DNA of 64,000 nucleotides from Allium sativum (lineage: Eukaryota; Streptophyta; Magnoliopsida; Asparagales; Amaryllidaceae): assembly GCA_030737875.1 (NCBI GenBank), contig CM060911.1:110340625-110404624 (forward strand). The letters run 5' to 3'. Position numbers and translations under genes: made by a program. The notes below the pieces were generated by a model that ran no database searches, was not told the DNA's origin, and worked only from the letters and a program-made list of their open reading frames with translations. The stretch's first letter is position 1. Every line of letters begins with the position of its first letter. Of the stretch, positions 1 to 13,094 are shown in pieces.

Positions 1-201
1 TGTGTGTGTGTAAGATACAATTTTTAGCCGTATCTACATACACTTTAGATACGGCTAATAGCCGTATGTTAATCCATTGAGATACGGGTTAAAGCCGTAT
101 ATAATAATTTAACATGCCACTTTTTGATACGGCTATTTACCGTGCCCAACAGTTTTAGATACGGCTAAAAACACAGCCTAATCAGCATATATGGTGTAGT
201 G
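1..201. mobile_element. CACTA-type transposon, right end (partial)
   Basis: The segment is packed with direct and inverted copies of the word gatacggcta / tagccgtatc, including the perfect palindrome atacggctaatagccgtat near 50-68. It stops at ...ggtgtagtg (about 193-201), which reads cactacacc on the other strand, the 5'-CACTA terminus of En/Spm-type elements. Dense short subterminal repeats next to a CACTA end are typical of that superfamily. The rest of the element lies left of the window, so neither its other end nor its 3-bp target duplication can be tested. An unrelated repeat with a chance terminus is the alternative. Confidence 0.55.
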
Positions 202-202
202 T

Positions 203-991
203 AAGCAAATATTACACAAGCTTCATAGCCATATTTCTGTTCCAAGTTCCAAATACTTGGGGGATGAAGGCTACAAAGGCAAGTGCAAACACTTTGACTT
301 CCTGCCTGGTGAAAGACATCTCAGCCCTGCTAACAACCATCAATTCTACAAGGGAAGTAAACACATTAAGTTAGATAGTCATAATTTTTTTTCAAAGTTT
401 TTGAATAATAATGCGTGGTTCTCACCTGTTATAGGGAATAGAGAGCATCTTCCAACTAATAATGATCCAGAGTGTTATCAGGATATTCATTGCAACTCTG
501 ACTTCCTTCCTGGAGCAAGTTCTAATTTTGATTACAGAAATCTTTTCTGTAAGGGAAGTAAACAAATTACTGATTCATGTCATCCTTATTTTGAATATAA
601 ATCAAATAATAATCCACTGGTTTTACCTGAATAAGAAAGAAATGCCTTCAGCAGTGATCCAGAGTCCAACAAATACCTAAAGAAAAGAAAACATGAAGAA
701 AATTTCATCTTTTTACAAAGAATTAGGGAGTACCACTATAGAAGTTTGATTAATAACCAGATATATCATTTATCTAGCTGGAGTGATGGTGAAAGCAGTA
801 GCGGTGGGAAGTCAGATGAATACAAAGACTTCCATGACCTAGAGACAGCTATGGAACCCCGATTGGGTCAATTCATAGCATCACTGCTAAGATTGATTGC
901 CGATTTGAAAAATAATATAGCCAAAAGTATGCTCGATTCTCCTATAAGGTGGAAGCATAACAAAGCTTATTACATTTGGAAGCCGCCTTGA
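203..991 (+). pseudogene. Unrecognised gene-like frame with one in-frame stop
   Basis: One + frame stays open from before position 203 to the stop at 989-991, apart from a single TAA at 632-634. Its two parts (257-634 and 746-991, both from TTG rather than ATG) are in the same phase, so this looks like one exon or retrogene of about 260 codons with one nonsense change. The first part contains a duplication: DFLPGE..., YKGSK..., then SDFLPGA..., FCKGSK..., each followed by an Asn-rich stretch and a His/Phe-rich tail. The C-terminal part carries a Ser/Gly/Asp-rich linker and a helix-like stretch (residues LGQFIASLLRLIADL). I do not recognise the family. About 190 bp downstream of the stop is an A-tract (about 1178-1191), which could be a retroposon tail. 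No promoter or start codon is evident. Confidence 0.35.
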
Positions 992-1356
992 AGATATATG
1001 AAGTATATCATAGATTCTATCTCACTAGAGCTTGCCATTTTTAGGGTTTTCGTGGAGATAAGAAGTTTAGTTGTATTCTGTTGCGGCTAGGGTTTGGATT
1101 GTTATATTGTAATCGGGTTCTATTGGGTATTTGTACCCACTAGTCTTTTAGGCCGTAGGCCTTAACTTTTTTATGTTTTAAAAAAAAAACACTAAATCCT
1201 TTGTTTAGATATTGTACGGTCCTACCCTCTTCCGCAAGTTTCGGTTATAAACAGCCACTCAAATAGAATATATGTACAATACGGTCTCCCGAAATATATA
1301 CAGTACAATGCTCCTTTTCAAACAAATGGTTGTGTAAGGCTACGTGAAAGAAAATA
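992..1356. other. No gene; A-tract at about 1178
   Basis: No coding frame is visible. The stretch after the stop of the preceding frame is T/G-rich and ends in an A-tract near 1178-1191, which would suit the 3' end of a processed or LINE-like copy. I found no matching target duplication, so this stays open. Confidence 0.3.
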
Positions 1357-2170
1357 GGGTATTGTAATTGACACTCCAATTATTGTTAAGAGGGGGCCAT
1401 TTTTTAAAAACACTCCATTCTTTGAAAAAATGTTAAAGGGTTACACAAACATATTATTTCACACTACTCAATACTCCCGGATTGCCCCTTCAAACCAGAT
1501 TAAAAAAATCGACAAGGGAAACCGAATTAAAATAAACAGTTCGTCACCACTACACTGAATGTAGCACATAATCAATTATATATGTATTCAATAGTTATAT
1601 GTCGAAAATTAATATTCATTTCACTGCATCGCCTCCGTAATTATAAAATTCGGCATACTTATGTCGATAAAAAAACAGTTGGATCTTATTCTTTCGAGAA
1701 CACTTATCATTTAAGATTTTAAAAAATCGATATATGCGAATCAAAAAAAAAATTACTATGGTCTTACATATCGACATCACCACCAACAACCGAATCGAGC
1801 CTGAAACGACACTAATTGAACCCTAACAACATGCGCACACGATTTAATAAAATAAAATTAGATCTTACCAACTCATCACTCTGATCAGCTCCAACATAAC
1901 GCTCACTCTCCTGTGTCAATATCATATTGTTTTCTTTTTCATTCATGTTTTTTTGGTTAAGCTTTGATTTTTTCACAACAAATGGTGTTGATTAACCATT
2001 AAAAATTAGATTAATGAACAGAAGAGTGAAATTAAGCCTAAATGGGTAATAAGGTAAAATTATCTTTATTTATTAAGGGGCTAATTTCCTCATTGATACT
2101 CCCCTTAATAATTTTTTCAAAAAAAATTGGCCTCCTCTTAACAATATTTGGAGTGCCAATAACAATACCC
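1357..2170. mobile_element. MITE with about 50-bp terminal inverted repeats
   Basis: The left end, gggtattgtaattgacactcc..., and the reverse complement of the right end, gggtattgttattggcactcc..., match over about 50 bp (later shared words attgttaagagg and ggccatttt / ggccaattt). The 814-bp interior has no coding frame. The flanks, agaaaata at 1349-1356 and gaaaaata at 2171-2178, agree at 6 of 8 positions and may be a decayed target duplication, which would suit hAT or a Mutator-derived MITE. The superfamily is not settled. Confidence 0.75.
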
Positions 2171-2227
2171 GAAAAATAACATGGTGGTCAAAAGCATATG
2201 AAAAATATTGTCATTCAATAATTTTAT

Positions 2228-3099
2228 GGTGCTTCTATTCACACCCCTATTCACAATTTTGGCCACCAAAACTAAAACCACCCAAAATATTTCAAACTTT
2301 CTTTGCTGGCAACCTTCTAAATTAATAACAAAAAAATGCAGAGGCCACCATCTCCTTCCTCTATACGAGCGCTTCCTTCCTTACATCAACGTACTTTGCG
2401 AATCAAATAGTTCCAATTTTTTTTAACATAATTCAGTTTCATAACCACATTAGCAATTTTAATTTTATAAATGAATACTTACTTCATAAGCTGTAAAATG
2501 GTTTGTCAAATCAACACTTATGTCTTTTGAGCCATTTGATCGAACATATTGCATCATATTATCACAATCATCATGTTTATCGTCCAATTTATCATCATTC
2601 AAATACTCCATCTATCAAATGACAAAAAAGTTAATGTATCAACTTGTAAAAGAAGATACATAATTTATACGGATAAAAACCCTACAAGTCAAAACTTAAA
2701 TTGTTATTCTCTATTACAACGTCGTCAAAGTTAATCTCCTCTAAACTTGAAATTTTCAACGGAGCGGAAAAAAATCTTAAAACACAATGGAAACCCTAAC
2801 CATTAAAAAAACCCTGACAACATATTTTATAACATAATAGAAAACTATAAAAATTAAGCAATTCTAACCTTTTTTATCTTCATCTTCCATTTATATTAGG
2901 CACAAAATAATGTCTACTTTTGTTAGGGTTTAGGGTTTGAAATTGTAGAGAAGTACGTGTTTTTCTTAAGAGAAGTACGGTGATGAATAACCGAGTGAAG
3001 GAATAAGATATGGTGGCCAAAAGAATATAGAAATAATCATTTGTATTAAATTTAGGAAGAAAGCCGGAAGTGTAAACTGGGGTGTGAATAGTAGCACCC
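2228..3099. mobile_element. MITE, probably Mutator-derived, with 9-bp target duplication
   Basis: The left terminus ggtgcttctattcacacccc and the reverse complement of the right terminus gggtgctactattcacaccc form inverted repeats; the match weakens after about 25 bp. The flanks taattttat (2219-2227) and taatttgat (3100-3108) agree at 8 of 9 bases, the length expected of a Mutator-like insertion. The element is 872 bp and AT-rich with no coding frame. It lies only 57 bp from the previous MITE. Confidence 0.75.
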
Positions 3100-3108
3100 T
3101 AATTTGAT

Positions 3109-5208
3109 AATGGGCCCGAAAGAAAAAACAAGATATCAATAATTGCACACTGTATCCAATGCAAAACCCTTAAAATATTTAACAAAACCTACTAGCATAT
3201 TAAGTTATGACTTGTGATTTGAAAATAAGCGATCTTACAAGACCCCATATATTAAAGGTTAAGGAAGTGCAATAATATTTCCAGGTTAAATGTTTTTACA
3301 TATTTGAATGTCTATTCCACTCAAACTATGCATAAATTCTTATCAACTAACTTCCGATGTATTGGACTTCAGTGGTAAAAACTATTTAATATGCATCTAT
3401 AAGTATCAACACACAATTCATAATCCTTTTCCTATATACCTGAAATTGAAATTTTAAAACCCATTGAAATGAGAATAGCATTGGAGATCAATATTATATC
3501 GTAACTCCAAACTACGCTTGAAATTTGATCCAATCAATTGAAGTCGAGCACCAATCAATGTAGAATCAGTGATCACCTCTACTAGCTTGCAAATACCGTT
3601 TATTAGGCTTAGGAATGACAATGGTACAGGTTATGGTAGGTCTTTTATATCTCATACTCATCTTTGATTTGTTGGACTTTACCTTATACGTGCACATGCT
3701 CCATAAATCTGGTGCATACTCGGAATTCTGCCACAAACCAGAAACCCAGAACATGGGGACCGTATAGGTTAAGGTAGACTGACACGCCTCAAGATCTGAT
3801 CAAATCATGCACAGATATACATACATTTGTTTGCTTTTATTTTTTTATCATTAAATGGTATATTAAATACATATAATAATGTGCTTATAATGATATGAAA
3901 AGATAATAAAAATGAGTTATGCGATAATAATTCAGATATATGCATTGTTATTATATAATTATCAGTGAAGAAACTTAATATTGTAAACAATTTATAACCT
4001 ATTGATTGATAATTATAATATTCATGTCATAATCACTTGTATAAAAAAAGATTAGCAAGTCTTCACTACAGTAATAAAACAGTTTCATAAGATCTCGATA
4101 ATGCGGGTCAAATTAGGATAGGTCAAGCAAGCTCCGACCCGACCATAGCTAGACATGGACCTCTCATGAGCGGGTTAAGTGTCTACCCACCCTAGCGTCC
4201 AAAGGGCGCGGGTCTACCGGGCCAAAATAAGGGTAAATCCACCAAAATTAGACCATAGATCCACATCGTTTTCTTTCCTAGTAAGGCAGTATAAGGAATC
4301 CAACAATGCATCAAAGATGTGTTTGATAATGCCTTAGGAAAAGGAAGTTGATTATGTGCTTGGTTGCTTGTTTATTGATAAAGTGGGATGTACGGTTTAA
4401 GAACTTGTAGATGATGATGGTGCATTTGGTTGCAACGAAGACAATGTATGCCATAATTTTTTAATGCTTGTATAAGGAGAAGGTGTTGAAAAGGAAACTC
4501 GATCAACATGTCTATGGGTGAGAAGTCATCTTTGTTAAAACTAAAAGACATATGTCCATATGCTTTGATTTCCTCCACTTCTTCTTTATTAATTACCGAA
4601 ATATAATTCACCTCCTCTTTCTAACAAAGTCGTATCAGCGATATCTATGTTTGAACGTTAAATTTTGAAGAAAGATATCAAAATGGAACATCATTTGATA
4701 GTTTCATCTCTCACTAGTGAGAATTATGATAAGTTATGCATGAGGATGAAGCCTTTGTCTGGTGCCTATGGAACATGTGAATGTGCGAAGAAAGATATTG
4801 AAGGAGATAATGCAACCAAAAACCAAACACCAAAAGACACTCACACTCATTTTTCCAACCGTGGATGATAGTACGATTAAAAAAAATTATGGTGCAAGAA
4901 CACCAAGCAAGTACGGGATATTCTTCAGACCCCTCTTAATTGAGTAGACATAGTAAAAAAGTGCATCTCCAAAAAATAATAGGTGAATTTGATTATCATG
5001 AATTGTACCAAATCTTTTACATTATATTTCAAAAGTTTTGCTACTAGTTGCCAAATGAAGAGATATAGAAAATATATAAAAGATGATCAGGTTGTGGGAA
5101 TTTTTTTAGATAACTGGGTCCAAAATTGAGTTATGCCATTTTTTATATTGAAGAATCATAGAATTTGAATAATTTGACCATGGTTGAAATTCCTAGATAA
5201 TTACAAGT
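3109..5208. other. No gene recognised
   Basis: AT-rich sequence without a supportable coding frame; the few 60-80-codon frames have no start context or recognisable composition. Around 4100-4240 there is a GC-richer patch with cgacccgacc-like words. I see no terminal repeats here. Confidence 0.5.
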
Positions 5209-5979
5209 TAGGGCTGTCAATGGGTCGTGTCGGGTCGGGTTCGGGTCAAGTCGGGTTCGGGTTGATTTATAAACGGGTCGGGTCAACCCGTTTATTAAAC
5301 GGGTCATATTTTCCCAACCCTAACCCGACCCGTTTATAAACGGGTTGACCCGACCCGACCCGCGTAACCCGTTTAACTAAATGGGTCGTGTCAGGTCGTG
5401 TTGGGTCGGGTTTACTTGTTTGACCCATTGATAGATATTGTCTACTAATATAAGCAACAAAAGAGTCAAATCATCAACATGCACACTGTTATATAATCAC
5501 CAACATGCAACAAGTTGCAAAGTCACCAACAGACAACACATATATAAAGCATGAAATCCCCATATTCAAAAATCATTTTCTATACATAAGTATATATATT
5601 CCTATACTGCATAAATTAAAGACTACCAGTATGGAAGAGATACAGTTGTTATAAGTAAAATATAACTAACAACATATAAGAATAAATTAGTAAAATATAA
5701 TAGCTTACATATACGAGCATACTGATTATTGCATACATAAAAGACTAACACTAATAGTATACATAAAAGACTAACAATATGGAAGAGATACAATATATAA
5801 TCGGGTTTGGCGAGTCAAAATCGGGTTAGCGGGTCAACCCTAAACCCACCCGTTTATAAATGGGTCAAATTCGGGTTGACCTGAAAATGACCTGCTAACT
5901 AAACGGGTCGGGTTAACCTGCTAATTTCCGTGCGGGTTTCGGGTCGGGTCACGGGTCGGGTAGGAAATTGACAGCCCTA
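5209..5979. mobile_element. Non-autonomous hAT element (MITE) with perfect 8-bp TSD
   Basis: It starts tagggctgtcaa and ends ttgacagcccta, a perfect 12-bp inverted repeat whose TAGGG start is typical of hAT elements. The flanks ttacaagt (5201-5208) and ttacaagt (5980-5987) are an exact 8-bp duplication, the hAT length. Inside both ends are arrays of (t)cgggtcgggtt and their complement aacccgacccg, so the ends form long imperfect stems around an AT-rich centre (about 5430-5790). No transposase frame is present, so it would need a transposase in trans. Confidence 0.9.
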
Positions 5980-5987
5980 TTACAAGT

Positions 5988-8530
5988 GCACGAAGAAAGA
6001 TTAAAGAAATTGATTCCAAAATTGATAGAATGAGCACTAGAACCAAATTATATTTGAAAGAAAAGGTAACGCTTCATAGGACATTTCAATACGGCTGACG
6101 ATGTGAGTGAGGCTATAGTAAAGAGAAAAATCAAGTACAATGCAATAAACCGGAATTTCTAACACTTTTTATTGAAGAATCTGAATTATAAAAATATTTG
6201 AACCTTGGATTTCATGTAAATAAATGCTGATTGTATAACCTTGTGAACCTGTTTTTAAATAATAATTATTAAAGAAAGACTTGTTATTGAAATATGTTTT
6301 AGTAAAAATTTACAGAAATATTCGTAATGTGATAGAAAATAATCTCATTCATAAGAAACTTTTTGCTAAATAAATAAAGTTTGAACTCTTTTGTATTTGT
6401 GTAGTAATATATGAATACTTTACAATAATTTGAATTACCTAATTTCATACGCAAGATTTATTGAAACTAAGACATAATTAAAGGAGACAAAAAACCATGG
6501 GGACAATAACAACTTGTCTTAGGACTTCTCTTAAGGAGAGGAAGGTATGAGGAAGCTTCCTTGGGATCTAAGAAGGCAAGTTGGGTCATTTCTCCTCTTT
6601 CTCATCTTGATAAACGCATACCCTTACTTTACTTAATTGGTTACTAATTCATTCATAAAAAATCCACTCCTTTCATGTCATTCGTCTCTCCAGATTTCCT
6701 CGGACATATTCAAATCAAGTCTACTCTTCTCCAAACTTTTACAAAGGACCATATTATCATTAGAAAATGTTTTTAGCATTGTAGAAGTGAAGATATGGTG
6801 GAGAAATGGGGACTTCCTTCCTAGGTCATAATCATTCTTTAGGGTTAGGAGGATTGTGCTTGTAAGTTAATTTACTATCTAATTTGTGTATATGCATTAT
6901 AATGTTTGATTGTGTTAAATATAAAATATTAAATGAACACAAATGAAAGTTATTAATTTTTGGACCCCTTTACCTTTTGAAAGAGAACGAAAACATATAT
7001 GTATTATAGGTTCTTTTATGATCCACCTTAAAACTTGTAACATGGCCATGAATTGACGTATACATGTGTTGATATGTTGTATGTGATGTGAAAATGAGTA
7101 TGTGAATGTTTACAATGAGAAAATCGGTATAAAAGCACTAGTTGAAATCTCTTAACTTCAACTTGTTTTGTTTGGTGATTTATCTATATATCTTGATAAA
7201 ACCTGGTATAGTGTTCATTATACTTCCAGAAGTATTTTGGATAGAAAATAATATATTTTGAAAGTTGCAGAAAACATTAAAGGAAGTTATAAAGCAAAAT
7301 AGTTTCTATGATGACACTTTTAAATTCCTTGGTTTTGGAAAATAACTTTTATTTTTGTAGAAACTTCCTTAGATTTTATCCCTTCCACTCCAAAAGTACT
7401 TAATATGTTATTTTTAGTGTAAATTTTTTGGAGTTTGAATCATTTGATAGCGATTTGAACGTAGTGGAAATAGTTATAATGGAATAGTCGCTATGTGAGC
7501 ATTTTGAGAAAAATAACTTGTTTTCGGAAGTTCTATAAAGTAATTAAAAAATAATCTTTGTGATTTTTCCTTATGGTATTTAACAAAAAAAAGCATTCTA
7601 AATACTTAAAAATAGCGGATCAAATATAGTTCACTAAGGTATCAAAATCTAGGAGCAAAGTTGTAGCAAAAGTGGTTAAAGATAGGCTTAGAACTTTAGA
7701 TAACATTTCTAAAGTGTTGTCCTTGCAGTTTGGAACTATAAATTATGTAAAAATGATATTTAAATTAAGTAATATTCTATAATTTTGTACGGTTATGACT
7801 TACAATATAATGTTTTAAAATTTGTTCCACGTCCAAATGATTTTTTTCTAATTAATTACGAATTTTCAATTTAAGTAACTTTTAAGTTTAATCATGTTTA
7901 TATTTGTTTTCCTATTTATTTCAATATATAATATTCTATGTACATAATTGTAATGTATTTAAAGTAGCTTAATTATTCTAACATATTAATAGGCATTTTA
8001 GAGGTAATATATATAAAGTAAGTTAAGCTTTATAAATAAATCTAATGAAGGAAGTTCAAATTTTTAACATTTAAATCAAATAAATTATTCTTTTAGTTTA
8101 ATCAAAAGTGTATTTCTTTAATTAATAAGTGTGGATATGCTTTGACCTTTACATTAAATTTTTCTAAAGTTAGTGGTAAGTATAAAATGGTTTTGGGTTG
8201 AGTAAATGATGTTTTACTAACATTTATTTTTAACAATTATTATTAGTTACTCGGGAATATAATTAGGTATTTAATAATGAATATTTTAAAAGAAAAATCC
8301 AACTAAAAAGTTTTGGGTTATAGTATACATTGTTTAAGTAGTAACTGTTTTTAACCCTTAGAATGAAACTAGATATTTGAAAAACTAATTTTAATGTAAT
8401 GATTAAGTGTGAAATGATTTTGGTTTGTTTTGATAATATTTAAGTAACTATTATCTTTAACCCTTATGAAAATACTTACATCCTAATGATGAAGTTTTGA
8501 AGAAAATAACAAGGATGAAAGTGGAAAACG
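5988..8530. other. No gene recognised, AT-rich spacer
   Basis: Very AT-rich sequence with no coding frame, terminal repeats or tandem array that I can support. The left border of the large Mutator-like element should lie near its right edge. Confidence 0.5.
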
Positions 8531-8889
8531 GGCTGGAGGACAAAGTTTTAAATTTTTTTGGCTCAAAAAACGCGGCTCAGATAATTTCTCGTGAAGGCCA
8601 AACTTCGGTTTATTTTTAGGCTTAAGTAAATAATGCTCTGTTTTTAATTTTCTCCTTCTCTCTTTCGATTTTCTTTCGATTCAAATGGAAAATCGAATCA
8701 TTCATTAATTACGTGCATTTTACATCGTTAATTGGATTATTTCGATTCTTTTATTGAATCGATCTCAGCAGGTAATTTTACCCTAATTTACTTTTGTATT
8801 TTCGATCGATTCGATTTATTTTTTATTGTTTCTTTGTTATGTTTTGTCCATCTTATTTTCTTATGAATTTACAGGTTATTTGCATCAAT

Positions 8890-11800
8890 ATGTCTGATAT
8901 GGTTTCAATCACTAGAGAAAAACAAGGGTATGTTTTTGGATATGCTGTTATGATTTTTTTTAGATTTTAATGCTATGTGCATTTAGCATTTTCTTGCTGT
9001 TTAATATTTAATTTGACTATACATGATTTTTTGACATCTCATAATATCATTTGTTATTTATATCTGAATCTGTATAATTTTTTGCAGGAGCAGTCTTGGG
9101 AATAGTATTTTGGTTTTATTTGTACTTGATGAGTGTAGCTACTCTATTCGACTAAACATGAGTTGTTCATTAATTGCTGTTAACATATGTGAATATTGGA
9201 CACATCTTACTCCTTGTTCTATTGAAATATCATATAGTTTGGAAAGTAAGATTATCAAAGTTGATACTGATTCGGATTTGCATATAATATTGTGCTTTCA
9301 AATTTATAAGACGAGTCTTTTTTGTTTTCACTGTTAAGTCGTGCCATCATGCCCTGGAGCTCAATGTTGACAGTAGTTTTTCAATTAATTCTAATCAGCA
9401 GAGCATTTCAATTTGTTATGGTTCTTATAGCATCAAGTCTTATGGTGAATCAAGTTCTTATTTGAAAGATATTATGAAATAAAGGTGTCAACTGAATATT
9501 ATGGATTTTATTGGTTATTGTTTTAGTGGCATTGAAGATTTTAGGGAGTTTCTAGTGGCTTATCAAATAAAAGAAGGACATGAATTGATTTTTGTAAAAA
9601 AACTATCCTGAAAGAATATCTGTCATATGCTCTTGGAACAAAGAAGGTTGTAAATTCAATTTAAATGCTTCTTCGGATCCTAGGCAGCCTCTTCGATTCT
9701 TTATTAGAACTTATAACTTTGAACATTCATGTGGTGCGTGATTAAGGAATGTTAAGGAAGTTCATATTTCTAGTAGATTTATTAAATCTTTGAATATTGA
9801 TCAAATTAGAGATGTCCCTATGAAGAAACCGAAAGATATTAAGGCTGAATTTAGAAGAGAGTTTAATTTTAATCTTTCTATTATTATGCATACTCCGAAA
9901 AACAATTGGCTTTGAAGGAAATTTATGGAGATGATGCTTTGTCATATAATGAATTAAATTGGTATATGGAGACTTTAAAGAAAACTAATCTATGAAGTTA
10001 TGTTGCTTTGGATGTTGATCCGTCGAGTCAGCAATTTGAAAGAGTTTGCATTGGATTTAATGCTTGCTTAGTTGGTTTTCGACATTGCCGTCCTCTTATA
10101 TTTCTAGATGCAGCATTTTTAAAGGGTAGACCAGGAGTTTCATTAGTAGCCACTGCAAAAAATGGAAACCAAGGTTTGATTTTTAGTCTTTGTCTTTTAT
10201 TTTTTTTAAGTTGTTTAGTATTTTGTTTTTGAATTCTTTAGTATGCTAATGTTGTTTAGCATTTTAATTTTTGTTTCTTATAAGAGTGTATTTTTTTTTA
10301 AAAAAAAATCACTGCTGTGAATCCAAAGCACATTAAGTTATTTCTTTTTAGCATTTTTCCTCTGTGTATTATATTGCTTATTTTGTTTCCTGTTTGCTTT
10401 CTCTGTTATTCTGTGTTTTTTTAGCATTTTTCCTCTGTTTAGTTTTTTTTGTGAGGGATTAACATAGAAATTTTTGTTGAGGTGATTTAACTTTGGATTA
10501 GGTTTTCATATATTATAAGTCTACTTTTTTACCATTTATTTAACAGTTGCAATCCTAAAGTACATGATACTCTTTTTCCTTTAGCATTTTTTTTGTGTGT
10601 TTATCGTATTGTTTTATTTTTTTGTATTTGCTTCATTAATTTGGTCATGAAATTCATTATGCTAGGTTACATTAGCATTTTTAACTCCTTGTGTACTATA
10701 AGACTCCTGTGTATCATTAGACTGCAATTTTTTCATACTTGTTTCTTAGTTCTCATCCTAAGATACATTATGGTTTTTTGCTTTACCCTTTTTTGTTCTG
10801 CATCATATCGCTGCATTTTCTTTTTTATTTGTTTCAGTGATTTAGTCATGACATATATTATGATAGTTTACTTTAGCATTTTTTTTTACTTACATATAGC
10901 ATGGTATATGTAAGATATTGAATTGATTTATTTTCTGATATAGTTATGCTACATCAGTATCTTTTTTATGTTAGCATTTTAAATTTGTAATGCATTTTTT
11001 CAGGTTTCTTTCCACTAGCTCTAGGAGTCGTCTCACATGAAAATGAATTCTAATTGGACTTGATTTTTAGAGAATCTAAAAAGAGATGCTTCATGAAGAT
11101 CGTAAATTAGTTTTTATGTCTAATCGTCAATGGGGTTTGCTCTTAGGCGTTCCGAAAGTGCTTCCATTTTCTTTTCATAGTTACTGCACATTTCATATGG
11201 AGAAAAATATTGGTTCAGTGGTTAAAGCTTGCAAGGGTGACACATCAATTGTTGATTTGTTCTAACTTATTACTCGAGCTTCCAATTTATCTGATTTTGA
11301 GCATTATATGTTAAAATTTAAAGAAACTGGAGGTGCTGCCGCAATCAACTTCCTTAATGATAAACCTTTAGAACATTTAGCATATTTGTTTTTTCAAGGT
11401 AAAAGATATGGAGAATATTCTTCTAACGTGGCTGAGAGCTTTAACTTTTCGATTGTGGATGATAGGTTTATGCCGATTACATCTTGTCTAGATGGAAATT
11501 CGAGTGAAAGTAATGGAACAAATGGCAAAGCGGAGGAAAGAATATCATAAGTGGACTACTGTTTTATGCCCAGTCGTGGAGCAACGATTTTCAAAGTTAG
11601 TTGAAGATGGGTTTGGATGGAATGCATATAGGTCTACTGAAAATATTTTTGAAGTTAGATCTCCTATTTCACATCATGTTGATCTTGAAAAAAGATTGTT
11701 TAGCTATAATCAGTGGAAAGTTACCTGTTTTCCATGTGCAACATGATGTTAAGTGTATGAATAAATCAAGGCTATCGGTATATAAATTTGTAGAATATTA

Positions 11801-12047
11801 TTTTATAGCTAATGCTTTTAGAGCTAGTTATGCACATGCTATTAATCCAATTCCAACTGTCGGTAAGCCAATTGTTACTGAAGATGAAATTGTAATTAGA
11901 CCGCCTAAAGAAATTCGAGGTGCTGAAAGACCATCTACTAAAAGACATGGTGGCTTTTCTTATTCTCAGAATAAGCGGAATAAATACAGCAAGTGTGATC
12001 AAGTTGGACATAACAAGAGGAATTGCCAAGCTTCAAAGAAGATTTAA
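8890..12047 (+). pseudogene. MuDR-type MULE transposase, decayed
   Basis: This would be the DDE transposase that cuts and inserts the element. A 5'-UTR intron (about 8772-8874) precedes ATG 8890, followed by a short exon to 8927, an intron, and an exon from 9088 whose product holds a PB1-like stretch (VDTDSDLHIILCFQ). At about 9600-9735 lies the N-terminal zinc-binding region: CSW..EGC..N.AS, then NFEHSCG. The catalytic region begins at FLDAAFLKGR (about 10105-10135), then NGNQ, an intron 10174-11003, and FFPLALGVVSHENE, the usual D...LKG...PLA..VV..EN pattern. Later blocks are LPFSFHSYCTFHMEKN (about 11160), NVAESFN (about 11428), a SWIM-like region near 11720 and a terminal knuckle KCDQVGHNKRNC (about 11994-12030) that lacks the first Cys. 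At least five frame changes and several stops (for example about 9480, 9740, 11052 and 11262) show it is dead. Confidence 0.9.
10174..11003 (+). other. Intron of the MULE transposase, filled with TAGCATTTT repeats
   Basis: The donor follows aaccaag|gtttga and the acceptor is tttttcag|gtttc. Splicing joins NGNQ to GFFPLAL, which restores the family pattern across the junction. The 830-bp intron is T-rich and contains about seven copies of tagcattt(t), spaced irregularly at roughly 50-150 bp. The same word recurs in the spacer and in the introns of the ULP1-like gene. Confidence 0.7.
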
Positions 12048-13094
12048 ATTTGAATTTTATTTTTCTGTTTTTTTTGCCATTGGATATGTTACTATATACT
12101 TAGTATGCTGTGGTTATTTTTTATTGGTTATTGGGACATGTTACATGTTGAGTTGTTATTTTTAATATAAATTTGACTTTTATTTCTGAATTTTATATTT
12201 CTGCTTTCATTTATTATGTTTTGTGTTTTTTTTTTTAAATTATGAAGTGCTGTGTCTGTGGTTGCTGGCATTTTATCACCTGTTATTATTTACATCAATT
12301 AAACAGGATAATGCTATATTAATTTAGCATTTTGTTTTGTATATTGTAATAGTGATTGGCTGATTAGATTATTAGTTGTATGAAGTAAAAGTGGTTTGGT
12401 AACTTCATTAATATAAAATTAACTTGTATTTCTGAAACTTATGTGGTTGCTTTGTTTTTTTTTTTTTTTTTTTTTGCATATTTTGTTTAAAATATGCACT
12501 GTTGTGTTTGTGACTGCTGGTATTTTATTATCTGCTATTTTCTATGTCATTTATAAAGACTAATGTCACATTTACGTGTTTGCTTTCATTTATTTTGTTT
12601 TATGTATTTTATTTTTAAAGCATGCATAGTTATGTTTGTTGTTTGTGGCATGTTTTTACCAGCTATTTTCTACACTAATTCAACAGACTAATGCTATATT
12701 AATTTAGTATTTCATTTTGTATGATGTTAAACTGGTTTGACTAACTTGATTAGTAGTTGTGTAATAATAAACTATGTGATGCGACTTTATGCGGTATTTG
12801 GGTAATGTCGTATGCTAATTCAATATAGCATTTTCTGCTAATTAATTTTTGAAATATGGTTATTTTCTAAAACAATTATAGCATGGTATTTGAAGCTAAT
12901 GCATAGAATACGTACATTATAAAATTTGTTGATCAATCTTTTATAAGAGTACACTTTGTTGTCAAAATTTGTTGTTTTGTATACATGCATAAGTGCCTAA
13001 TTACATTTGTCATTCGTATATATTTTATATTTTATACTTGACTAAAAAATATATTTTGAATATCGATCAATTTATATTTTATCTTTTTCGTGTT
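12048..13094. repeat. T-rich spacer with diverged TAGCATTTT repeats
   Basis: No coding frame is seen after the transposase stop. Loosely repeated stretches of about 230-300 bp share the pattern gtgtttgtggttgctggcattttatcacctgctatt, then a word like aacagactaatgctatattaatttagcatttt (near 12250-12340, 12490-12570 and 12610-12730). A T-tract lies at about 12455-12475. Confidence 0.5.

Noticed and set aside
10593..10913. 106-codon Phe/Ile/Cys-rich frame
   Set aside because: It lies in the T-rich intron of the MULE transposase.
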